Assembly (NCBI RefSeq): GCF_002198095.1 | Contig: NZ_NHMK01000020.1 | Location: 62,001 to 126,000, forward strand | From: Deinococcus indicus | GTDB taxonomy: Bacteria > Deinococcota > Deinococci > Deinococcales > Deinococcaceae | Direction: 5' to 3' | Length of the DNA: 64,000 bases | Part shown: positions 13,269 to 23,191 of the stretch, one piece after another | Layout: every line of letters starts with the position of its first letter | Numbering within the stretch: the first letter of the stretch is position 1 | Position numbers and translations under genes: made by a program | Notes under the pieces: generated by a model | Seen by the model: the letters and a program-made list of their open reading frames with translations, nothing else | Told to the model about the DNA's origin: nothing | The model's database searches: none

Positions 13269-13958
13269 TCAGGGCCGGGCGGCGCGGCGGGCCAGCAGCC
13301 AGCGGATCAGGCCGATCAGGCCCACCACGCCGGACAGCAGGCCCAGGCCCCACAGCATGCGCTGCGTGTCCCCGCTGAGCCACACGACGAGCAGCGTGAC
13401 CGGCAGCGCCCCGATGGCGGTGGCGATCATGAACGGCCGGAAGCCCATGCGGGCCGCGCCCGCCACGAGGTTCATGACGTCGGCGGACAGGACCGGCATC
13501 AGGCGCACCATCAGCACGCCCTGCAGGCCGTAGCGGGCGGCGAAGTCGTGTGCGGCGCGGCGGGCGCTCTCGCCGGCCAGGGTGCGGACCAGGGTGTCGC
13601 CCAGCGTGCGGCCCAGCGCGTACCCGGCGGCCGCGCCCAGCAGCGTGCCCAGGTACACGATCAGGAATCCCTCGTAGGGGCCGTAGGCGCGGGCGGTCAC
13701 GGCGGTCATGACCAGCGCCGGGAGCACCGGCAGGACCGCCTGCAGCACGAAGCCCGCGATCAGCGCGAGTGGCCCGGCCCAGCCCAGGTCGTCCACGAAT
13801 GCGTGCGTGACGCGCGGGTCGCTGCTGGTCAGGGCGGCGTACGCGCGGCCCAGGAACTCGCGCACGTCCGGCTGGAGGGCCGCGCCGCCCATCAGCAGCA
13901 GTGCGCCGCCCAGGATCAGCCAGCGCAGGTAGCGGGGTGGGTGAACGGCGGCCGTCAT
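13269..13958 (-). CDS. VTT/TVP38-TMEM64 family (DedA-like) membrane protein
   Basis: 229-aa polytopic membrane protein. The central region (FVLQAVLPVLPALVMTAV, then GTLLGAAAGYALGRTLG and RLMPVLSADVMNLVAGA) carries the VTT domain pattern with reentrant prolines and conserved Arg/Gly positions. The family is linked to lipid transport/scrambling and membrane homeostasis. Monocistronic, just downstream of purM's start region in the opposite sense of gene order. Confidence 0.85.
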   Translation of the reverse strand: MTAAVHPPRYLRWLILGGALLLMGGAALQPDVREFLGRAYAALTSSDPRVTHAFVDDLGWAGPLALIAGFVLQAVLPVLPALVMTAVTARAYGPYEGFLIVYLGTLLGAAAGYALGRTLGDTLVRTLAGESARRAAHDFAARYGLQGVLMVRLMPVLSADVMNLVAGAARMGFRPFMIATAIGALPVTLLVVWLSGDTQRMLWGLGLLSGVVGLIGLIRWLLARRAARP

Positions 13959-14005
13959 CGCGGCCCAGTGTAGGGGACGGGCAGATGAGCTGCGACCATC
14001 AAAAG

Positions 14006-14953
14006 TTACGGTTCCTGCTGCGGCCGGGCCGGACGGCCCGCAGCGAGGGCGGCTGATGGGCGGGGCGCGGCGGCCAGCGGCACGGTCAGGTCGTCGTGCG
14101 CGTACTGCCAGCCGGGCGGCAGGTGACCGGCGCGGCGTACGTCCACGCCGTGCGACAGGTGCGTCAGGACGACCCGCCCGGCCGCCTGCGCCCACGGGAG
14201 GGTCAGGGCCTCGCGGACGTCGTACACGCTGCGGCCGCTCAGGGGCGCGCCGGACTCGTCCTCGAAGGACGTGCCGAGCAGCAGGGTGTCCAGGCCCGCG
14301 CCGCCGGGGCCGCGCAGCCATGTGCGGGCCAGTTCTGGCGGAATGCCGATGGCATCCGTGACGACCGCCGCCGACCAGCCCTCCCGCCCGGCCCCGGCGG
14401 GGCGGTCCAGGCGGTAGGCGTGGCTGTGGCCGTTCGCGCCGTGCGGCACCCGGAAGGCCCGCACGGTCACCTCGCCCACCGGCACGCCCTGCGGCGGGAT
14501 GGGCTGCACCGGCCCCGCCCCGCCCGCCGGGAAGGCGTACGGGAAGCGCGCGGCGATCTGCGGGACCACCTCGGGCGGGGCGTACACCCGCAGCCGCCCG
14601 TCGGCGTAGCGCACGTAGTCGAGCAGGTCGCCCAGGCCCAGCAGGTGGTCGTTGTGCGCGTGCGAGATGAACACCGCGTCCGGCACGAGCGGGCCGTTCA
14701 GGCGGGCCAGTCCGGCGTGCGTGTCGGGCCCGGCGTCCAGCAGTGCCGACTGCCCGTCCGAACGCAGCAGCGTGGCGGTGCGGGTGCGGCGATTCACGCC
14801 GGGCCGCCCGTCCACGCCGCGCGCCTCGGTGCAGACCGGGCAGGCGCACCAGAAGCGCGGCACGCCCTTGCTGTCGCCCGTGCCGAGCAGCGTCAGGGAG
14901 TCGGTCTGATTGGGGCTGATGTCGGCTGGGCCAGTCACGGGGTCATCGTTCAC
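14006..14953 (-). CDS. MBL-fold metallo-hydrolase, PhnP-like
   Basis: 315-aa metallo-beta-lactamase-fold hydrolase. TLLGTGDSKGVPRFWCACPVC at the start is like PhnP, with the CxC pair; the metal motif HAHNDH is near residue 100, and further ligands are expected in VVTDAIG and LTHLSHG. The family includes cyclic ribose phosphodiesterases and other phosphodiesterases. It overlaps the trpC stop by four bases (GTGA) and follows it in one leftward unit. Substrate not determinable. Confidence 0.85.
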   Translation of the reverse strand: MNDDPVTGPADISPNQTDSLTLLGTGDSKGVPRFWCACPVCTEARGVDGRPGVNRRTRTATLLRSDGQSALLDAGPDTHAGLARLNGPLVPDAVFISHAHNDHLLGLGDLLDYVRYADGRLRVYAPPEVVPQIAARFPYAFPAGGAGPVQPIPPQGVPVGEVTVRAFRVPHGANGHSHAYRLDRPAGAGREGWSAAVVTDAIGIPPELARTWLRGPGGAGLDTLLLGTSFEDESGAPLSGRSVYDVREALTLPWAQAAGRVVLTHLSHGVDVRRAGHLPPGWQYAHDDLTVPLAAAPRPSAALAAGRPARPQQEP

Positions 14954-15738
14954 GGGGTCATCAGGTCACGCGCGGCGCGGGCGAGGTCGCCGCTGCCCGC
15001 CAGACTGCTGCCCACCAGCACCGCGTCCGCCAGTCCGCGCACGGCGGCGATGTCCTGCGGGGCGCGGTAGCCGCTCTCGGCGACCAGCACGCCCGCGAAG
15101 CCCGCGTCACGCGCCCGGCGGATCAGGCGCGGGCTGACGTTCAGGTCGATCTCCAGGGTGGTCAGGTCGCGGTTGTTCACGCCGATGATCCGCGCGCCGG
15201 CCTCCAGCGCGATGTCCAGTTCGCGGTCGTCGTGAACCTCGACCAGGGCGTCCAGGCCCAGGTGGTGCGCCGCACTCAGGTACTCGCCGGTGTGTTCGTG
15301 CAGCACGCTGACCATCAGCAGCGCCGCCGACGCGCCCCAGTCGGCCGCCTCGCGCAGCATGGCGGGATGCACCACGAAATCCTTGCGCAGCGCCGGCAGG
15401 TCGGTCACGGCCACGACCTCCAGCAGCGCCTCGCGGTTCCCGTCGAAGTACCGGGGTTCGGTCAGGACGCTGATGGCGGACGCGCCGCCCGCCGCATACG
15501 CCCGCGCCGCGTCGGCCGGGTCGAGCGGCGCGATGGCCCCCTGGCTGGGACTGGCGCGTTTCACCTCGGCGATCAGGGACAGGTCCGGGGCGCGCAGGGC
15601 CGCCTCGAAGCGCCGCGCGGCGGGGCGGGCGCCTCCCAGGGCGGGGTCGGCGTCCCGGTAATCCCCGGCGCGGAGGTCCACGATGCGGCCCAGCACGCCC
15701 GGAACGCGCGTCAGGTCAGGGGTGCTCAGAACAGACAT
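14950..15738 (-). CDS. trpC: indole-3-glycerol phosphate synthase
   Basis: 262-aa TIM-barrel enzyme of tryptophan synthesis. Conserved strands: LIAEVKRASPSQGAI (catalytic Lys), ISVLTEPRYFDG, LRKDFVV, ALVEVHDDREL, IIGVNNRDLTTLEID and VLVAESGY. The ATG at 15738 lies seven bases after TATGCT (15751-15746), fitting a leaderless transcript; an in-frame ATG at 15750 is less likely because it overlaps that box. Other trp genes are not in the window. Confidence 0.95.
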   Translation of the reverse strand: MSVLSTPDLTRVPGVLGRIVDLRAGDYRDADPALGGARPAARRFEAALRAPDLSLIAEVKRASPSQGAIAPLDPADAARAYAAGGASAISVLTEPRYFDGNREALLEVVAVTDLPALRKDFVVHPAMLREAADWGASAALLMVSVLHEHTGEYLSAAHHLGLDALVEVHDDRELDIALEAGARIIGVNNRDLTTLEIDLNVSPRLIRRARDAGFAGVLVAESGYRAPQDIAAVRGLADAVLVGSSLAGSGDLARAARDLMTP

Positions 15739-15860
15739 GCGCCGAAGCATAGAGCATTTGCCCCGCCGGCCAGGAGTCGGGCGCAGGAGTCGGGCGCAGG
15801 AGTCGGGAGCGGGCGCGGCCGGGACGGACCGCCACGCCCGGCGTGTTAGCCTGAGCCACT

Positions 15861-16388
<528 letters not shown>

Positions 16389-16396
16389 ACGGGCGG

Positions 16397-16438
16397 CGGG
16401 GGAGCGGCCACTCCGGGTGAACCGGGGCCGCTCCCCCG
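16397..16438. terminator. terminator hairpin between convergent genes
   Basis: Perfect 13-bp stem (CGGGGGAGCGGCC at 16397-16409 with 16426-16438) between hpt and the leftward gene ending at 16447. Confidence 0.75.
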
Positions 16439-16446
16439 CGCTGCGT

Positions 16447-17523
16447 TCAGGGCAGGGTGACGGTGGTCAGCATGGCGTAGTGGTCGCTGATCTTCGGCCG
16501 GTCCTGCCGCACGCGTTCGTCGCCGCGTTTCAGGCCCGGCGAGTACAGGAAGTAGTCGATGGTGCGGTCGGCGCGGCCCACGGCCGGGTCGTTCGGTTCG
16601 TGGGTGTAGAAGGCCGGGTCGCCGCTGTCGATCTGCGCGGGGCTGGGGAACGACTCGAACCTCGCGAGCAGCGGGGCCAGTTCCGTCTGCGGGTTGAAGT
16701 ACGCCCGTTCCCGCTCGCGCAGGCGGTCGTAGGCGGCGCGGGTGCCGAGCAGGTTGAAGTCCCCGCCCATCACCCAGGGGGCCGGCGCGGCGCCGAGCAG
16801 GTCGTTCACGAACGCCGCCTGCCGCTGCATGGTGTCGCAGCCCTGCGCGAAGGCGTCCATGTGCGTGTTGAAGGCGCTCAGGGGCGCGCCGCCCTGCACG
16901 GGCAGGGTCACGCCCAGCACCGCCCGCCTGAAGTTGAACGCGACGGTGACCGGGTCGCCGCAGATGCGCGGCAGCTGGTAGCGGGTGGCGGTGTCCAGGC
17001 GGTAGCGGCTGAGCGTCACGAGGCTCAGGCCCACCCGGCCCATGATGGACGGGTGCGGCACGAACGCCGCGCGGTGGTAGTACGTGCTGGCCGCGCAGGG
17101 GAACGCGCCGCCCAACCGCTCCTGCAGCAGCGCCAGCTGGTCCTGGTAGTCGGTGCGACGGCTGTCGCGGTCGATCTCCTGCAGCAGGATCAGGTCCGGC
17201 TGCTCCTGCCGGATGGCGCGCGTCACCTCGTCCAGCGTCCGGGCGAGGCTCTCGGGGCTGGGGCGGGTGTCGGGGCCGTCGCCGTTCAGGGTGTCGTAGA
17301 AGAACACGTACCCGCGCCCCGCGAGGTACTGCACGTTCCAGTTCATGACCCGCACGGCCTGCCCGGCGCGCAGGGTGGGGGCCGAGTCGGGGCAGCTCAG
17401 GTCGGCGGCCTGCACGGGTTTCGGGTGGTCGGTCAGGGCGTAGATCAGGCCCGCCAGGACGCCCGCGAGGAGCAGCAGTCCGGCCAGCAGGCGCGGCAGC
17501 CACCGCGTCAGGATTCGCTTCAT
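16447..17523 (-). CDS. endonuclease/exonuclease/phosphatase (EEP) family protein, membrane-anchored
   Basis: 358-aa protein with an N-terminal hydrophobic anchor or signal (residues about 8-30) followed by an EEP domain. Motifs: VMNWNVQYLAG, DLILLQEIDRDSRR, FNTHMDAF, WVMGGDFNLLG, RTIDYFLYS and ISDHYAMLTTV, covering the catalytic Asn, Glu, Asp and His. Members cleave DNA, RNA or phosphoesters; the extracytoplasmic location suggests a secreted nuclease or lipid phosphatase. TATGCT lies upstream of the start. Confidence 0.85.
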   Translation of the reverse strand: MKRILTRWLPRLLAGLLLLAGVLAGLIYALTDHPKPVQAADLSCPDSAPTLRAGQAVRVMNWNVQYLAGRGYVFFYDTLNGDGPDTRPSPESLARTLDEVTRAIRQEQPDLILLQEIDRDSRRTDYQDQLALLQERLGGAFPCAASTYYHRAAFVPHPSIMGRVGLSLVTLSRYRLDTATRYQLPRICGDPVTVAFNFRRAVLGVTLPVQGGAPLSAFNTHMDAFAQGCDTMQRQAAFVNDLLGAAPAPWVMGGDFNLLGTRAAYDRLRERERAYFNPQTELAPLLARFESFPSPAQIDSGDPAFYTHEPNDPAVGRADRTIDYFLYSPGLKRGDERVRQDRPKISDHYAMLTTVTLP

Positions 17524-17596
17524 GATGCCCGCAGCATAGAGGCCGGGCGCCGGGTGTGGGAACCTCCCCCCCGCCGGGACCGTACCGGCCTTGCAG

Positions 17597-18280
17597 ATGC
17601 CCCCGTCATCCCTGATCGCGCCGTCCCCCGCCGGGCCACCTCCCTCTGACCCGCCTCCCTCTGACCCGGCCCTGCCGGCCCTGTTCGTGCCGCCCGGTCC
17701 GCTGCTGGTCGCCGGGCGTCCGCTGGCGCTCCTGCCGGGCCTGACGCTGCGGGCGGGCGAGGTGCTGCACCTGCACGGCCCGAACGGCGCCGGCAAGACG
17801 ACGCTGCTGCGCGCCCTGGCCGGCGAGCAGGCGGGCGTGGAGGGCGCGCGGATCGCGGGCGACGTGCCGGGCAGCCGGACGGCGCGGGCGGCGACGGCGT
17901 GGGTGTCGACCGACGCGCCCCTGCCGGACGACCTGAACGCCGGGGAGTTCCTGCACTTCACGGCGGCGCTGTGGTCCCGCCCGGCCGGGCCGCTACTGGC
18001 GCTGGCCGGAACGCTGGGACTGGACCGCTGGCTGGACGCGTGGCCGCAGGACCTGTCGCGCGGCACCCGCCAGAAGGTCGCCCTGAGCGCCGCGCTGGGC
18101 CTGGGCCTGCCGCTGACCCTGCTGGACGAACCGTTCGGGACGCTGGACACGGCCGCGCGGGCCGCGCTGCTGCGGGCCATCCAGGCGCGGGCGCAGGCGG
18201 GCGGGGCGCTGATCGTCACGACGCACGGGGACGAACTGGCCCCGTTGCGGCCCCGCACGCTGACGCTGGACGTGGCGTGA
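17597..18280 (+). CDS. ABC transporter ATP-binding protein
   Basis: 227-aa ABC ATPase. Walker A GPNGAGKTTLL is near residue 62, a degenerate signature motif is LSRGTRQKVALS, Walker B LTLLDEPFGTLD, and the H-loop is VTTHGDEL. The signature has SRG in place of the usual SGG. A proline/serine-rich 20-residue lead precedes the domain. It overlaps the permease gene by four bases, so they form a pair, similar in size to CcmA-type exporters. Substrate unknown. Confidence 0.88.
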   Translation: MPPSSLIAPSPAGPPPSDPPPSDPALPALFVPPGPLLVAGRPLALLPGLTLRAGEVLHLHGPNGAGKTTLLRALAGEQAGVEGARIAGDVPGSRTARAATAWVSTDAPLPDDLNAGEFLHFTAALWSRPAGPLLALAGTLGLDRWLDAWPQDLSRGTRQKVALSAALGLGLPLTLLDEPFGTLDTAARAALLRAIQARAQAGGALIVTTHGDELAPLRPRTLTLDVA

Positions 18281-19551
18281 ACGCCCGACCCGGTCGGCCA
18301 GAGCGGGCCGTGTGGGCCGCGCAGGCCCTGGCGACCCGCCGCGCGTGGCGGCAGACCTGGGGGGCGTGGCGGGCCGCCGGACTGCCGCTGATGGCCGCGT
18401 ACCTGGGCGGCGCGGCCCTGATCGCGCTCGTCAGCCTGTGGCAGACGTACCGACCCGCGCCGCTGGACCTGCCGCTGACGCTGCTGCTGCCCGTGGTGTG
18501 CGCGGGCCTGCTGCTGGCCGCCCTGAGCGCCCGGTCCGGCCGCCCGCCGCTGGTCCTGTCCGGCGCGGACCTGACCTGGCTGCGCTCGCCCGCCGCGCCG
18601 TGGGCCGCGCTGCTGTGGCCGCTGCTGCGCCGCGCCGCGCCGTGGCTGCTGGCCGGACTCGCCGGCGGGAGCGCGCTGCTGGCGTGGTACGCCGGAAGCT
18701 GGGCGTTCGCCACGGCCCTGCCCCTGCTGACGCTCGGGGTGCCGCTCGTGCAGGCCGGAGCGCACGCCGCACGCCTGACCGGGCGGCCAGCGCCGGTCCT
18801 GCTGGCCGGGACGCTGCTGCCGCTGGCGGGCCTGCTGCACCCGGCACTCCTGCCGGTCGGCGCGGCCCTGACCGGCGTGGTCGCCGCGTGGACGTGGCGG
18901 CGCGCCCTGCACGCCGACCTGCCCCCGCGCCTGCACCGGCAACTGGACATCCAGGCGCTGCGGACCGGCGCGCGCCGCCTGGAGCTGCCCGCCCCGGTCA
19001 TGACGGCCGACGGGCACCGGCCCAGGCGCCCCTGGTCTCCCCCGCTGCGCCGCGCCACACCCGCCGGGGCGCTGCTGTGGCGCGCGACCCTGAGCCTCCT
19101 GGGCCGCCCGTCGCGGCTGCTGCCGGCCCTGCTGGGCGGCGCGGCCCTGGCGGCGGGCGTGCCGGTGCTGGCGGCGCTTCCGCTGAGCGTCACGCTGGAA
19201 CTGCGGCCCCCCGTCCCACCCGCCCAGGTGCCGCTGGACGCCCGGACGGCCCGGCTGCTGTCGTCGCTCCCGGCCGGCGTCGGCCTGGGCGCGTTGTGCC
19301 TGCTGGGCGCGCTGCTGGCCGGGGCCGGTCCGGCGGTGGCCCTGGCAGCCCTCCTGAGCCCCTGGGCGGCGCACGCCGTTCACGCGTGGCTGGTCGGCGG
19401 GCAGCCGGGGGCGGGGCAGGCGGCGTTCGGCGCCGCCCTGGCCCCCGCGCTGCTGGGAACCCTGTGCGGCGCGGCCGGGGTGGGGGCGCTGGCGCCGGTC
19501 GCGCTGCTGACCCTGGGCGCGCTGTGCCTACTCGCCCCGCCGCTGGGATGA
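18277..19551 (+). CDS. ABC transporter permease, Leu/Ala-rich membrane protein
   Basis: 424-aa protein with roughly ten or more hydrophobic segments, very rich in Ala and Leu. It begins at a GTG overlapping the ATPase stop (GTGA). No family motif that I recognise, but the coupled position and topology indicate the membrane partner of the ATPase. A hydrophilic middle stretch (about residues 220-265) may be a cytoplasmic loop. Function unknown. Confidence 0.75.
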   Translation: MNARPGRPERAVWAAQALATRRAWRQTWGAWRAAGLPLMAAYLGGAALIALVSLWQTYRPAPLDLPLTLLLPVVCAGLLLAALSARSGRPPLVLSGADLTWLRSPAAPWAALLWPLLRRAAPWLLAGLAGGSALLAWYAGSWAFATALPLLTLGVPLVQAGAHAARLTGRPAPVLLAGTLLPLAGLLHPALLPVGAALTGVVAAWTWRRALHADLPPRLHRQLDIQALRTGARRLELPAPVMTADGHRPRRPWSPPLRRATPAGALLWRATLSLLGRPSRLLPALLGGAALAAGVPVLAALPLSVTLELRPPVPPAQVPLDARTARLLSSLPAGVGLGALCLLGALLAGAGPAVALAALLSPWAAHAVHAWLVGGQPGAGQAAFGAALAPALLGTLCGAAGVGALAPVALLTLGALCLLAPPLG

Positions 19552-19552
19552 G

Positions 19553-19588
19553 ACGGACTCCGGTTGAACGGGCTTTGCCACCCGTTCG
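19553..19588. repeat. partial copy of the CGGACTCCG repeat (copy D)
   Basis: ACGGACTCCGGTTGAACGGG begins at 19553, matching one end of the dispersed repeat, directly after a stop codon. It includes a short hairpin (GAACGGG at 19566 with CCCGTTC at 19581), which may end the ABC transcript. Confidence 0.55.
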
Positions 19589-19669
19589 GGCCGGGCCGTC
19601 AGGCTCTGCCAGGGCTGGGGGCCGAACACCCCTGGGCGGCGCACGGGGGGCCGGGATAGCCTGCGCGGC

Positions 19670-20086
19670 ATGAGACGAACGGTGGGAGTGGTCGCGGCGC
19701 TGGCGGTGCTGGCGGGCGCGGCCGGGTGGTGGCAGTCCGGGGCACGCTGGCGCGGGGAGCTGTACTGTTTCGCGCAGCCCGGACAGGTGTGGCAGCTGGG
19801 CGCGGTCCCGCCGGGCGCGGCGCCCGGATGTCCGGACTCGCGCAGCGTGCGGGCCGAGGTGCGGGCCGGTCAGACGCGCGTCGAGCAGTTCACCTTTCCC
19901 GACTGGCAGCCCGAGGCGGTGCTGGACGTCCTGAAGGCCGGGGGGTTCACGCAACTGACCGCGCGGCCCGACGACGGCGTGCAGTTCGAGGTGGTCCTGA
20001 CGCGCGGCCGCGAGCGGGTGCTGTACCTCGCCGCGCACCAGGGAGCGGGAACGCTCGTGACGCTCAGCAGCACCCCGGCCCGCTGA
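19670..20086 (+). CDS. hypothetical secreted or membrane-anchored protein
   Basis: 138-aa protein with an N-terminal hydrophobic segment (residues 4-20) that could be a signal or anchor. Two cysteines (ELYCFAQPG and APGCPDSRS) may form a disulfide outside the cytoplasm. No known family recognised. ATG follows TAGCCT (19657-19662) by seven bases, a leaderless arrangement. Confidence 0.65.
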   Translation: MRRTVGVVAALAVLAGAAGWWQSGARWRGELYCFAQPGQVWQLGAVPPGAAPGCPDSRSVRAEVRAGQTRVEQFTFPDWQPEAVLDVLKAGGFTQLTARPDDGVQFEVVLTRGRERVLYLAAHQGAGTLVTLSSTPAR

Positions 20087-20142
20087 CCGGCCCGCGCCGG
20101 CCGGCGTGACGAATGGCGGGCCGGTGCGCTACACTTCCGGGC

Positions 20143-20184
20143 ATGATCCGCTCTGCGCTTACCATCCGGGGACGCCTCGACTGA
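20143..20184 (+). CDS. leuS leader peptide (13 aa)
   Basis: Short ORF MIRSALTIRGRLD. It has two leucine codons, CTT (codon 6) and CTC (codon 12), and CTT is otherwise rare in these GC-rich genes. The ATG is seven bases after a TACACT box, so translation would start at the 5' end of the mRNA. A ribosome slowed at CTT would leave most of the antiterminator free. Role as a leucine (or leucyl-tRNA) sensor is inferred. Confidence 0.55.
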   Translation: MIRSALTIRGRLD

Positions 20185-20206
20185 CTGTAACGGTCCGTTC
20201 GAGCGT

Positions 20207-20235
20207 CCCCGGCTGGTTGCCGGGGCGTTTTTTTT
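20207..20235 (+). terminator. intrinsic terminator in the leuS leader
   Basis: CCCCGGC (20207-20213), five-base loop, GCCGGGG (20219-20225), then CG and eight Ts (20228-20235). Located between the leader peptide and leuS. Confidence 0.85.
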
Positions 20236-20342
20236 GGTGATGGTGGATGGTCGGTGGTTGATAGACCAGCTTCAGCACTGGCAGACGCAACGGCTTCCAT
20301 CAACCGTCAACTTTTACCCATCACCCTTCCGAAGGAGCCCAG

Positions 20343-22811
20343 ATGAACAACGAGCACCCCATCAACATTCCCGAGCCGCGCATGGAGCGCTACAACCCGC
20401 ACGCCATCGAGAAGAAATGGCAGAACGCCTGGGAGCAGAGCGGCCTGTACAGGTTCGACGAGGACGCGCCGGGCGAGAAGTTCTACGCCCTGACGATGTT
20501 CCCGTACCCCAGCGGAAACCTGCACATCGGGCACTGGTACGCGAACGTCGCGCCGGACGCGCGGGCGCGCTGGCTGCGGATGCGCGGGTACAACGTGCTG
20601 TTCCCGATGGGCTTCGACGCCTTCGGTCTGCCCGCCGAGAACGCCGCCATCAAGAACCGCACCAACCCGGCGACCTGGACGTACGCGAACATCGAGCGCA
20701 TGACCGGGCAGTTCCAGGCGATGGGCACCATGATCGACTGGAGCCGCCAGTTCGCCACCTGCGACCCGGAGTACTACCGCTGGAACCAGTGGTTCTTCAT
20801 CGAGTTCTACAAGCGCGGGCTGGTGTACAAGAAGGGCGGTCTGGTGAACTGGTGCCCGAAGGACCAGACGGTGCTGGCGAACGAGCAGGTCGTGAACGGC
20901 CACTGCGAACGCTGCGGCACGGCCGTCGAGAAACGCAACCTGAGCCAGTGGTACATGAAGATCACGGACTACGCCGAGGAACTGCTGGACTTCAGCGGCG
21001 CCGACATGCCCGAGAAGGTCAAGCTGATGCAGACGAACTGGATCGGCAAGTCGGTGGGCGCCGAGGTGACCTTCGACACGCCGGCCGGGCCGGAGACGGT
21101 CTTCACGACCCGTCCGGACACCCTGATGGGCGCGACGTTCATGGTGCTGGCCCCCGAGCACGCCAAGGTGGCGGACCTGACCACCGACGAGCAGCGCGCC
21201 GAGGTCGAGGCGTACGTGGCGGCAGCGGGCCGCAAGACCGACGTGGAGCGCCAGCAGGAGGGCGAGAAGACCGGCGTGTTCACGGGCAGCTTCGCCACGC
21301 ACCCCATCACGGGTCATCAGCTGCCGATCTGGGTGGCGGACTACGTGCTGGTCACGTACGGCACCGGGTCCATCATGGCGGTGCCCGCGCACGACGAGCG
21401 TGACTTCGCCTTCGCCCGCCGCTTCGGCCTGGAGATCACGGAAGTCATCCGGCCAGAGGGCGGCGAGCCGATGGCCCCTGACGCCCAGGAGGCGTACACC
21501 GGCGAGGGCGTCATCGTGAACAGCGGCGAGTTCGACGGATTGAGCGGCGGGAAGGCCAGCATCGCTGGCATTGTCGAGCAGCTGGAGGCGCGCGGCATCG
21601 CGAAGGCGAAGACCACGTACCGCCTGCGCGACTGGCTGTTCGCCCGCCAGCGCTACTGGGGCACCCCGATTCCCTTCGTCCACTGCCCCGAGCACGGCGC
21701 GCAGCCCGTTCCCGAGGACCAGCTGCCCGTGCGCCTGCCCGAGAACGTGGAGTTCACCCCGACCGGCCAGAGCCCCCTGAAACTGGATAAGGAGTGGATG
21801 AGCGCCACCTGCCCCGTCTGCGGCGGCCCGGCCGAGCGCGACACGGACACCATGGACACCTTCGTGGACTCCAGCTGGTACATGTACCGCTACCTGAGCC
21901 CCGATTATCACGAGGGCCCCTTCGACCCCGCCAAGGACCCCATGATGCCCGTGGACCTGTACACCGGGGGGATCGAGCACGCAATCCTGCACCTGCTGTA
22001 CTCGCGTTTCTGGGTGAAGGTCATGCGTGACATGGGCCTGACGAAGCACAGCGAGCCCTTCGCCCGGCTGCGCAACCAGGGCATGATCCTGGGCGAGGAT
22101 GGCGAGAAGATGAGCAAGTCCCGCGGGAACGTCGTCGATCCGGACGACCTGGTGCGCGAGTACGGCGCGGACACCGTGCGCACGTACCTGATGTTCATCG
22201 CCCCGTGGGAACTGGGCGGCCCGTGGGACCCGCAGGGCATCAACGGTCCTGCCAAGTGGCTGTCGCGCGTGTGGAATCTGTACTTTGAGGAGAAGCCCAC
22301 CGGTCCGGCCGAGACGATCAGCGAGGCCGACCTGCGCTTCGCGGTGCACAGCACCCTGAAGAAGATCGACGGCGACTTTGAACGCCTGAGCTTCAACACC
22401 ATCGTCGCCGCGCTGATGGAGCTGACGAACACCCTGGTCAAGGCCAAGCGCGCCCCCGCGTTCGGCACGCCCGCCTGGGACGAGGCGCTGGACATCTTCG
22501 TGCGCCTGCTGGCCCCGGTCGTGCCGCACATCGCCGAGGAAATCTGGACCGGGCGCGGTCAGGACGGCAGCGTACACACCGCCGCGTGGCCCGAGGTCGA
22601 CGAGCAGGCCGCCACCCGCGACACCGTCACGATGGGCGTGCAGGTCAGCGGCAAGGTGCGCGGGCAGGTCACGATCAGCAAATCGGCCACCCAGGAAGAA
22701 GCCCTGAGCGCCGCCCGCGCGGTCCCGGACGTCGCGCGCTTCATGGAAGGCAAGGAGATCGTCAAGGAGATCTACGTGCCGGGCCGCATCATCAACATCG
22801 TCGTCCGCTGA
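20343..22811 (+). CDS. leuS: leucyl-tRNA synthetase
   Basis: 822-aa class I synthetase that charges tRNA-Leu. HIGH motif in [14 protein letters not shown] near residue 48, the CP1 editing domain ([19 protein letters not shown], then [17 protein letters not shown]), and KMSKSRGN near residue 590. The start has a clear RBS (GAAGGAG six bases upstream), unlike the leaderless leader peptide before it. Ends at a strong hairpin. Length is normal for bacterial LeuRS. Confidence 0.98.
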   Translation: MNNEHPINIPEPRMERYNPHAIEKKWQNAWEQSGLYRFDEDAPGEKFYALTMFPYPSGNLHIGHWYANVAPDARARWLRMRGYNVLFPMGFDAFGLPAENAAIKNRTNPATWTYANIERMTGQFQAMGTMIDWSRQFATCDPEYYRWNQWFFIEFYKRGLVYKKGGLVNWCPKDQTVLANEQVVNGHCERCGTAVEKRNLSQWYMKITDYAEELLDFSGADMPEKVKLMQTNWIGKSVGAEVTFDTPAGPETVFTTRPDTLMGATFMVLAPEHAKVADLTTDEQRAEVEAYVAAAGRKTDVERQQEGEKTGVFTGSFATHPITGHQLPIWVADYVLVTYGTGSIMAVPAHDERDFAFARRFGLEITEVIRPEGGEPMAPDAQEAYTGEGVIVNSGEFDGLSGGKASIAGIVEQLEARGIAKAKTTYRLRDWLFARQRYWGTPIPFVHCPEHGAQPVPEDQLPVRLPENVEFTPTGQSPLKLDKEWMSATCPVCGGPAERDTDTMDTFVDSSWYMYRYLSPDYHEGPFDPAKDPMMPVDLYTGGIEHAILHLLYSRFWVKVMRDMGLTKHSEPFARLRNQGMILGEDGEKMSKSRGNVVDPDDLVREYGADTVRTYLMFIAPWELGGPWDPQGINGPAKWLSRVWNLYFEEKPTGPAETISEADLRFAVHSTLKKIDGDFERLSFNTIVAALMELTNTLVKAKRAPAFGTPAWDEALDIFVRLLAPVVPHIAEEIWTGRGQDGSVHTAAWPEVDEQAATRDTVTMGVQVSGKVRGQVTISKSATQEEALSAARAVPDVARFMEGKEIVKEIYVPGRIINIVVR

Positions 22812-22824
22812 CGACCCCACCGGC

Positions 22825-22860
22825 GCGGCCCCACCGGTCCCCTGCGGGCAGTGGGGCCGC
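22825..22860 (+). terminator. leuS terminator hairpin
   Basis: Perfect 10-bp stem GCGGCCCCAC (22825-22834) with GTGGGGCCGC (22851-22860), starting 13 bases after the leuS stop codon. Confidence 0.7.
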
Positions 22861-22933
22861 CTGCGGCTTCAGCGCGCCCTCGCGCCTCTGCGTCTACCCG
22901 GATTCCCCGCGAGCTACCCGCCGGCAGTCCGGT

Positions 22934-23134
22934 TCAGTCGCTGGCCTGTGGCGTGCGCTGGGCGGGCTCGGCGGCCTTCCAGACCTGCGGGGTGGGGTAG
23001 CGGCTGAGCTGGCGGGTGGTGTTCAGGCTGTGGCGGGGGCCGCGCAGGGCGAGGTAGGCGACGCACAGGCCCAGGGCCACGCCGGTGATGACCTGCAGCA
23101 GGATGACGAAACCGATGACGGAGAGCAGGGTCAT
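22934..23134 (-). CDS. small membrane protein
   Basis: 66-aa protein with one long hydrophobic segment (residues about 3-30) and a polar, Pro/Gln-rich tail, so probably a single-span protein with a cytoplasmic tail. Family unknown. It sits between leuS and a GGDEF gene, and could share the latter's transcript. Confidence 0.55.
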   Translation of the reverse strand: MTLLSVIGFVILLQVITGVALGLCVAYLALRGPRHSLNTTRQLSRYPTPQVWKAAEPAQRTPQASD

Positions 23135-23191
23135 GCCCCCAGGGTGTCAGGTCCGCGTGAGGGGCCGTGAGGGGTGGGCTTGAGGTGACGT

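Larger units (their letters stand above)
20130..20235 (+). promoter_or_regulatory. leuS leader: leaderless promoter, leader peptide and attenuator-like hairpins
   Basis: TACACT (20130-20135) is followed by seven bases and the ATG of a 13-residue peptide. Two mutually exclusive hairpins follow: one pairs 20168-20180 with 20199-20210 (GGGGACGC...GCGTCCCC) and the other, an intrinsic terminator, uses 20207-20213 with 20219-20225 and eight Ts. They share 20207-20210. The first therefore acts as an antiterminator, and a ribosome that reaches the leader stop would cover its left arm. Confidence 0.7.

Noticed and set aside
16447..19383. 978-codon minus-strand frame covering the ABC transporter genes
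   Set aside because: Only its C-terminal 358 codons (EEP domain) are real; the rest is antisense to the ABC ATPase and permease.
20307..22820. 837-codon frame antisense to leuS
   Set aside because: Pure shadow of leuS; no motifs or RBS, and long antisense frames recur across the whole GC-rich part.
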